A stretch of 64,000 nucleotides of DNA from Termitomyces sp. T153 (Eukaryota > Basidiomycota > Agaricomycetes > Agaricales > Lyophyllaceae): positions 422,909 through 486,908 of the forward strand of contig JACKQL020000040.1 of the NCBI GenBank assembly GCA_018296165.2, written 5' to 3'. Position numbers and translations under genes: made by a program. Below the pieces are notes generated by a model. It was not told where the DNA came from. It did no database searches and was given only the letters and a program-made list of their open reading frames with translations. Positions 58,710 to 64,000 of this stretch are shown piece after piece. How positions within the stretch are numbered: position 1 is the stretch's first letter; each line of letters starts with the position of its first letter.

Positions 58710-58813
58710 ATTTTAATTTGACGATGTATAATAAATCTTGCTGGGTTTGGTTCGCGTTAGTGTTATTTTAATTTGACGATGTATAATAAATCTTGCTGGG
58801 TTTGGTTTGCGTT
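58710..58813 (+). repeat. 55-bp tandem duplication downstream of tannase C
   Basis: ATTTTAATTTGACGATGTAT and the following bases recur with a 55-bp period (58710 and 58765). The second unit is slightly shorter and carries a C/T difference (GGTTCGCGTT versus GGTTTGCGTT). Confidence 0.9.
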
Positions 58814-58869
58814 TCAAAAGTGTTCTGGACGCGATCCAAGTCATGAAATCATTTGTCATGAATCACTCA

Positions 58870-59212
58870 AAATCATCGACCGACATAGGTTTGATGAAAA
58901 CATATGAAGAAACTATGAAATTACCTACCGATATAAATCAATGTACAAGTCTGTTGACATACAAGCACTATGCGAGACCAATTACCGAGATAAATTAATG
59001 TTTAAGTACGCTGCATGAATACTACCTCTTGCATCTTCCTAGGTCGTTCTGCTATTGCTATGTTCCCAGCATTTCGTGACGAATGACCAACTTGATATGA
59101 ATGCCCCGAGCACTACGTGGCCAATGACCATTTGTAATAACCACAGGGAAGTGGCGTCCGAGAGCTCTCTTGCTACCGAGTTCTTCCCGACATCCTTCCC
59201 ATTCACTGTTTA
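58870..59212 (-). pseudogene. Third ZF2 copy, 3' fragment
   Basis: The minus strand keeps the end of ZF2 exon 3 (WEGCREELGSKRALGRHF, then broken text around the last finger) and its 3' flank. The third finger is largely deleted and frameshifted. It is convergent with tannase C, as ZF2 is with tannase A. It stops at about 59,212, where a short join leads to F-box sequence. Confidence 0.8.
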
Positions 59213-59258
59213 ATGTTGGCGAGAAACATATGTTAAACAATGTAATGAACATATTGCA

Positions 59259-59350
59259 TTCCGTTTCAAGGGACTGGAAGAGAAGTATTGGAAGAGAAGT
59301 ACAGTGTCAGGTGCAGCTTTGATTCAAACATCGCACGTTTGAAAGAACAA
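59259..59350 (+). pseudogene. F-box gene 3' fragment
   Basis: TTCCGTTTCAAGGGACTGGA through GTGTCAGGTGCAGC matches the last codons of the F-box genes (FRLKGLEEKYNVRCS), followed by a recognisable 3' flank. A GGAAGAGAAGTA segment is duplicated inside. Only about 90 bp remain. Confidence 0.8.
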
Positions 59351-59555
59351 CTAGATCCGACTCGCAAAACCCACTGAGATTCATCTAAGACGACGATAGT
59401 TGCAGCACAATACTTCATAATGACGGAACTATATGCACAATGTATGGATATTTAAATGACGATGAAAAGTCAACAACATCAGCACAAAACACAGACCAAG
59501 GTCCAGAAATCACTACCCTCAAGCTCATGTTCCAAGCTCTAGCTCGATCGAACTC

Positions 59556-61713
59556 TCACCCTCGCCCCCAAGGTGGATCTACCTGCCATCCTGCATTCCC
59601 ACTGCCCCACCCCGTATCCTGTCCCCACCCATTCGCACTCGCATTCGCACTGATATTCGTCAAGGAACCTGAACCTTGAGATTGTGGTGGCAGTGGGAGA
59701 CCACCACCACCACCCTGCATCTGCATCTTCGCGGCTCTAAGGGCAGCCATCCTATCCGGCTTCTGCGACGCAGGTCCTGGTGTTGGGATTGAGAGTGGTT
59801 TCGGTGGAAGGAAGCTTGGCACGCTCGACGGTGGTGCAGAGGGTGCCGGGGGTTGCGATTGAGATTTTGAAGGAGACGAAATCCTCGCAATCTTTTGGAA
59901 TTTGAGCCGGAGAGGAACTTCGTCATCGTTGTCCTTCCCATTTCCGACTCGATTCTCATCGTCAGAGGTAACTTGGCCATCCTCAACGAGATCCTTCGCG
60001 TTGGACGCCGTCCGTTTCCTCTTACCAATACTGGAGCTTGACGAGGTAGCGATGACGGTAGACGAGGATGAAGACGCCGTGACTGTACTAGGCTTCCATC
60101 CTCTCACGAAATCAAGCATCGTCCTCGCGACGCGCGTGTTCATCCTAATATCCACATGCGTCTCTCTCACCTCCGCTCTCATGTCTCTAATACCCTCTGC
60201 AAGTTTCCTCCGTCCCTCCGCCTCCCTCTTCTCCCTCTCCCCTCTCTCGATTTTACTCTCCTTCGCTCCCCCAATTGCAGCCGTGCAACCCACCTGACCC
60301 ATGTGTGAACCCACAAGCAATCCAGCAAGCACCAACTCGACAGGAGCCATTTTCGCCGGATTCCTGAACACCCCTCTGATCTCCATCTTATCTCTCCCAC
60401 TCCCAATCAACCCCTGATCGCTCGCCATCGCTCCAACAACTCTCAACGTAGCTTTAACGTTCTCCTCAAAATCATCAGTAAACGGCGCAGGCTCCGAAAG
60501 GAACTTTTCCAGTGTCGACACCAGTGCTAGACTCTTGATGGAGGTTGCACGTTTGAGATCAGTGGCTTTCCCTGGAGGCGCAAACGCGGGAAACGTGTAT
60601 AGACAGAAGACCATTTGTGATATAGATCGATAGTCTGACCCTCGGGTGCGCTCCCAGTCGAAGTGCGCTAGGGACCCGGCACCGTCTTCCGAGTAGGAGG
60701 AAGAGGAGGTGAGGAAGTGTGTGAGGAGGGAGCGGATGAAGGCCGAGCGGGGAGTATTGACGACTTGCAATTTTTCGGCGGGAGTTAGGGCCATGCCGAG
60801 TTGGACGCGCTGTGAAATGGCAGGTCAGTGAAACAACTAACAACGATAAGCAGTCAATAGAAAATGAAGAAGCGAAAAAAGTGAAGGAAAAAAGGAGTGA
60901 CATCACACGACGGAAAATTTTACATACTTGGAAAATTTCACGCTCATCGCTGTCCGACACGTCTGTATATTCAACACAAACTATCTGTTTGTTGGCAAAA
61001 AGCTTGCGATACTTCTGCGGTAAAATTTTTCTCTTCAGTCTACCGCCCCCGGTGTCTGTGTAGAAGAGTTTTTGATTCGTGATTCTAGTTTCAGGGTTAG
61101 GGTTAGGATGTGTCAAAAGACAAAGAAAGGATTTACGGGTCTTTGTCTAGCGTCGCACGCGCATTCATAAATTAAGAAGACGAAGGAGAATAAGCACGTA
61201 CGTGGTATCTACTTGAAGGATAAGGTCCATGAGAAGCAAGAGCTATCAGGAGCTAACGCACCAAACCATCCATAAACCGCTGTATCGATGTCAACCTCTG
61301 CTTCCCATCAATGCAGATACGTTTCTCGCTTCCATCGTTGTACGAAACGACCGAAAAAATGACAGGTGGAACGTAAAAATTCCTAAAAATGCTGTCGATG
61401 AGTCCAATCATCTTCGCATCAGGCCACACAACGTCGCGCTGATACTCTGGGTCCAGCTTGATATCATCACTGTGCATCTGATCTTCATGACGTATTTCTT
61501 TAGTGAACAAATACTTCCTGGGACTTAGACTGTAAACGAACCGTAGAGAGCCTGCGCGGTATAGGTGGTAGCGCGCGGGACCTTTAATGCATTTCGAATG
61601 CGGTAACCAGCTGGAGAGGAGTCACGTCCTTTTTTCTTGGATTTCGAGGGGCTGCCGTTGAATTCGTCGTCTGAAAGATCTGTGAGGTCCGAGTATTCTT
61701 CGTCACTCGCCAT
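59556..61713 (-). CDS. DUF262 domain protein
   Basis: The gene-by-motif model is 61713-61542, 61482-61262, 61208-61198, 61084-60928 and 60809-59556, giving about 604 residues. The DUF262 (ParB/Srx-like) core is clear: LDPEYQRDVVWPDAKMIGLI, NFYVPPVIF and CIDGKQRLTSIQRFMDGL, then FANKQIVCVEY, DEREIFQ joined to RVQLGMALTPAEKLQ across a 118-bp intron. The 11-nt micro-exon is inference: it is the arrangement I found that keeps frame and gives GLIP after MDG. The C-terminal 200 residues are low-complexity (Ser/Pro/Gly/Asn) with a basic KRKR segment, suggesting nuclear location. The cellular role in fungi is not established; bacterial relatives act in restriction or defence. This looks like ordinary host DNA outside the duplicated block. 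Confidence 0.85.
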
Positions 61714-63700
61714 GACGGAGGAAGGAAGGTTATGAAATCAACATATCAATACGCGTCAACCTGTGTCAACATACACCGCGCTGGACCCGGGCCGACAGAC
61801 ATCTGAACCGTAACAGCGCGCTTCGAAGCTCTGGAAGAATCAGTCTGTATCAATACCTGAGACGACTCCTATACTGCCATCTAACGATGATGTCGGAAAA
61901 ACCCTCATCAGGACGAAAACTGAATATCGCAACGTGCTAACGAGCCATGAACACACTCCAAGTAGTCTCTGATTGCCAATCAAGATGAATATTTCGTCAT
62001 ATTCCCCTCCTAGCTTGTCGCGTTCCCCAAGTCCCGTACTCCTTCCTCCGCCATCAACATCCGTCATCCACGCCATCAACCACCATCAATTATCGTTTAT
62101 AACAACTTGTGAGTTCAATGTCTCAGAGTAGCTGACGTTCGCAGAGATTCACGTCATATGTTCAGCTGATTTATACTTACATGTTGGAATGAGACTGTCG
62201 GTATTCAGAGCGGGTCAGAACGACCTTTCTCTGGGTAGGGTCGTTTTTTGTATCTGATGTTACTAGCAAGCAACACATTCGCAATAAGACTTCTTCCTGT
62301 TGCTTGAGTTTTCAAACGGGCTGATCATTTTCCCATCTCTACGATGTTCCCATTATACGCTTGTCCCTGATTAAATGCACAGCCATGACACAAACATAAC
62401 AGTGATAATAAGTACCCCATACGGAGGGATCATTGAGGTCTCCGTTCTTCATCCAATGTGCAAGTAGGCAAGACCGGTCATCGGATATATTGGCAGAACG
62501 TTTGGAATCCAACCCCGACAAAAGCACGAATTTCCAAGCTTCAGTGGACTTTTTTCGATAGCAACGATTCAGATCACCACTGCCGCGGTAAATAACGCGA
62601 ACTTGAATTAGGTTGAACCCGTTGCGGGACTGAGCTTTGCAATGGAGTAGATTCGAGCTTACACAATAATCCGAATCATACAAAAATTACCAATCATCCT
62701 TCTACCCCAAAACTGAAGCGGACTTGTGGAAAACTCTGAACCTTTCCACTTGACAACATATAAGGAGGTACTTGCACGATCCATCAAAGTCTTGTATGGT
62801 CATTCGTAGGTCTAGCGAGCAGATCAACATCAAATTAACAAAGTCAACATCAAATGACACGGAAGGTCGTAGAAGTGGACACGCGCGAACGGTACAGTGT
62901 CTCGGAGTGCTAGTCGAGTGAGGAGGATCACCCGTAACATCACCAGTTCAACAATTGGAAGTTAGTGCATGGAAACCCTGGATGTATGCGCGCATATATA
63001 GAAGCCTGCTAGAGAGTGCATGTGGTACCAGAACGTGATCTGTGATAGTTCCACTCCCGTCAGTCAGTATACAGTGCCGGACAGATAGATGACAGATCCC
63101 TGATGACTGCAAATTTGACTCCCCCCGCAGAGCGACAGAAACTTTGGAAGGAAACCCATCTCGAAACTTATAAAAAAAATTTATGTTTTCTAGATTTCGA
63201 AAGAAAAAAGTCAAAAAGTTTGAGAGCCTATTTCAAGCAAAATGCCCAAAACGAGTTAGCGATCTCCCAACAACCGAAGCCCCAGGATTTGTCGGATTGG
63301 GACAATAATGATGAGCATGGATATGCTCGTAAACCAGGTAGAACTATTTTCCTCGAGAGTTTTGATTACAGATAAGACAACAAAATAAGGGAAAAGGGTC
63401 TTATTCTAGACTTAGGGCAAAAAAAATCGAACATAACTTTAACGTTCCGGACCGTATGGAAAGTTGGTTACGTTCAGTTGATAGCTATGATTGAACAGAG
63501 TTTTTACAGAGGTTCATTCCGAGAATTTGGTAGAAAAGTCGTGATTTTTGAGGGGAAACGGCATCTCCAAAATTCAGGTTCCGAACTGTTTATTTTGAGA
63601 GTGTACGCTATGTCGAAGTTCACCCAGGTCGCTTTAATGGAACTGCTTTATCGAGGCTTCATCGGATAAACAGCTGCCCATATGTCATGTAGGATTCCTC
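61714..63700. other. Intergenic region, no supported gene
   Basis: A plus-strand start at 61985 (MNISSYSPPSLSRSPSPVLL) runs to a GTGAGT..CGCAG pair of only 36 bp and could be the beginning of a small gene. The minus-strand 114-codon stretch at 62683-62339 and the plus-strand 90-codon stretch at 63103-63375 have no motif I recognise. Nothing else is supported. Confidence 0.4.
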
Positions 63701-63723
63701 AGTTACTGCTTAAAATGCTGAAA

Positions 63724-63748
63724 GTTGTAGCTTTCCAAAAGCTACAAC
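63724..63748. repeat. Perfect 11-bp inverted repeat
   Basis: GTTGTAGCTTT and AAAGCTACAAC are separated by three bases, forming a potential hairpin that overlaps the lost start codon of the following pseudogene. Confidence 0.8.
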
Positions 63749-64000
63749 GAAAATATTCGCTCGCTCTCTTCTCGGGTTCGTGACGGTCGCTGCACTCGCT
63801 ATAGTGAGCAATGCTGCTGCTAAACAACTATAACAACTCTTCAACTTCGGCTCAAACCCTACGAATGTCGGGATATATCTTTACCGTCCCACGAATCTAG
63901 TAGCTTCTCCTGCTCTCATTGTCGCAATGCACTATTGCGGGCGGGACGGCTCAGGCGTACTTTACGGGTACCCAATACGCCAACCTCGCTGATCAGCGCG
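63747..64000 (+). pseudogene. CE1-type acetyl xylan esterase, broken and cut by window end
   Basis: In one frame ACG (where ATG is expected) is followed by KIFARSLLGFVTVAALAIVS, a typical signal peptide, then NAAAKQL, a TAA stop, and QLFNFGSNPTNVGIYLY and VASPALIVAMHYCG, which are hallmarks of the family. A one-base insertion near 63,940 shifts to the frame GTAQAYFTGTQYANLADQR. The family removes acetyl groups from xylan and is secreted. Start loss, nonsense and frameshift make this a pseudogene. The catalytic Ser region lies beyond the window. Confidence 0.75.

Noticed and set aside
61092..61107. Telomere-like TTAGGG twice in a row
   Set aside because: Only two units, inside a predicted intron of a host gene; too short to be a telomere scar.

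Overview
The window looks like a nuclear chromosome segment of a mushroom-forming basidiomycete (Agaricomycete). The evidence is short introns of about 50 bp with GT..AG ends, an F-box protein, a tannase/feruloyl esterase family, a eukaryotic DUF262 protein, and fungal Helitron, Ty1/Copia and chromodomain Ty3/Gypsy elements. No tRNA, rRNA or CRISPR array was seen.

Layout. (1) 1-21,039 is a nest of transposons. A decayed minus-strand Helitron (about 218-9,830) is split by a young Copia element (824-5,792, 260-bp LTRs, 5-bp target duplication) inside its Rep domain, and by a 1.03-kb LTR-like insertion (7,594-8,619) inside its DUF6570 region. Two decayed chromodomain Gypsy copies follow (about 9,935-12,595 and 15,057-20,207), with LTR-like repeats between and after them. 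The Helitron and Gypsy DNA has almost no CpG, whereas the Copia element is CpG-normal, so the Copia element arrived later.

(2) 21,040-56,330 is a very large imperfect palindrome. The left arm (21,040-36,827) and right arm (39,854-56,330) are reverse complements around a 3.0-kb spacer. Each arm carries, from outside to inside, an F-box gene, a decayed gene remnant, a C2H2 zinc-finger gene (ZF1) and a second, paralogous zinc-finger gene (ZF2). ZF2 faces the 3' end of a tannase gene. The left tannase is complete because the spacer supplies most of it; the right arm keeps only its last 67 codons. Arm identity falls from essentially 100% near the centre to visibly diverged at the outer ends.

(3) 53,936-59,350 holds a third, broken set of the same genes: a ZF2 5' fragment, a second complete tannase, a ZF2 3' fragment and an F-box 3' fragment. 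This shows repeated segmental duplication and deletion.

(4) 59,556-61,713 is a host DUF262 gene with several introns. The right edge holds the start of a broken CE1-type acetyl xylan esterase gene.

The genes do not form an obvious pathway. The secreted tannases and the broken CE1 esterase fit plant-polymer breakdown. The zinc-finger proteins are probably DNA-binding regulators and the F-box proteins probably ubiquitin-ligase adaptors, but no target can be read from the sequence. All identity statements are from reading by eye, not from computed alignments.
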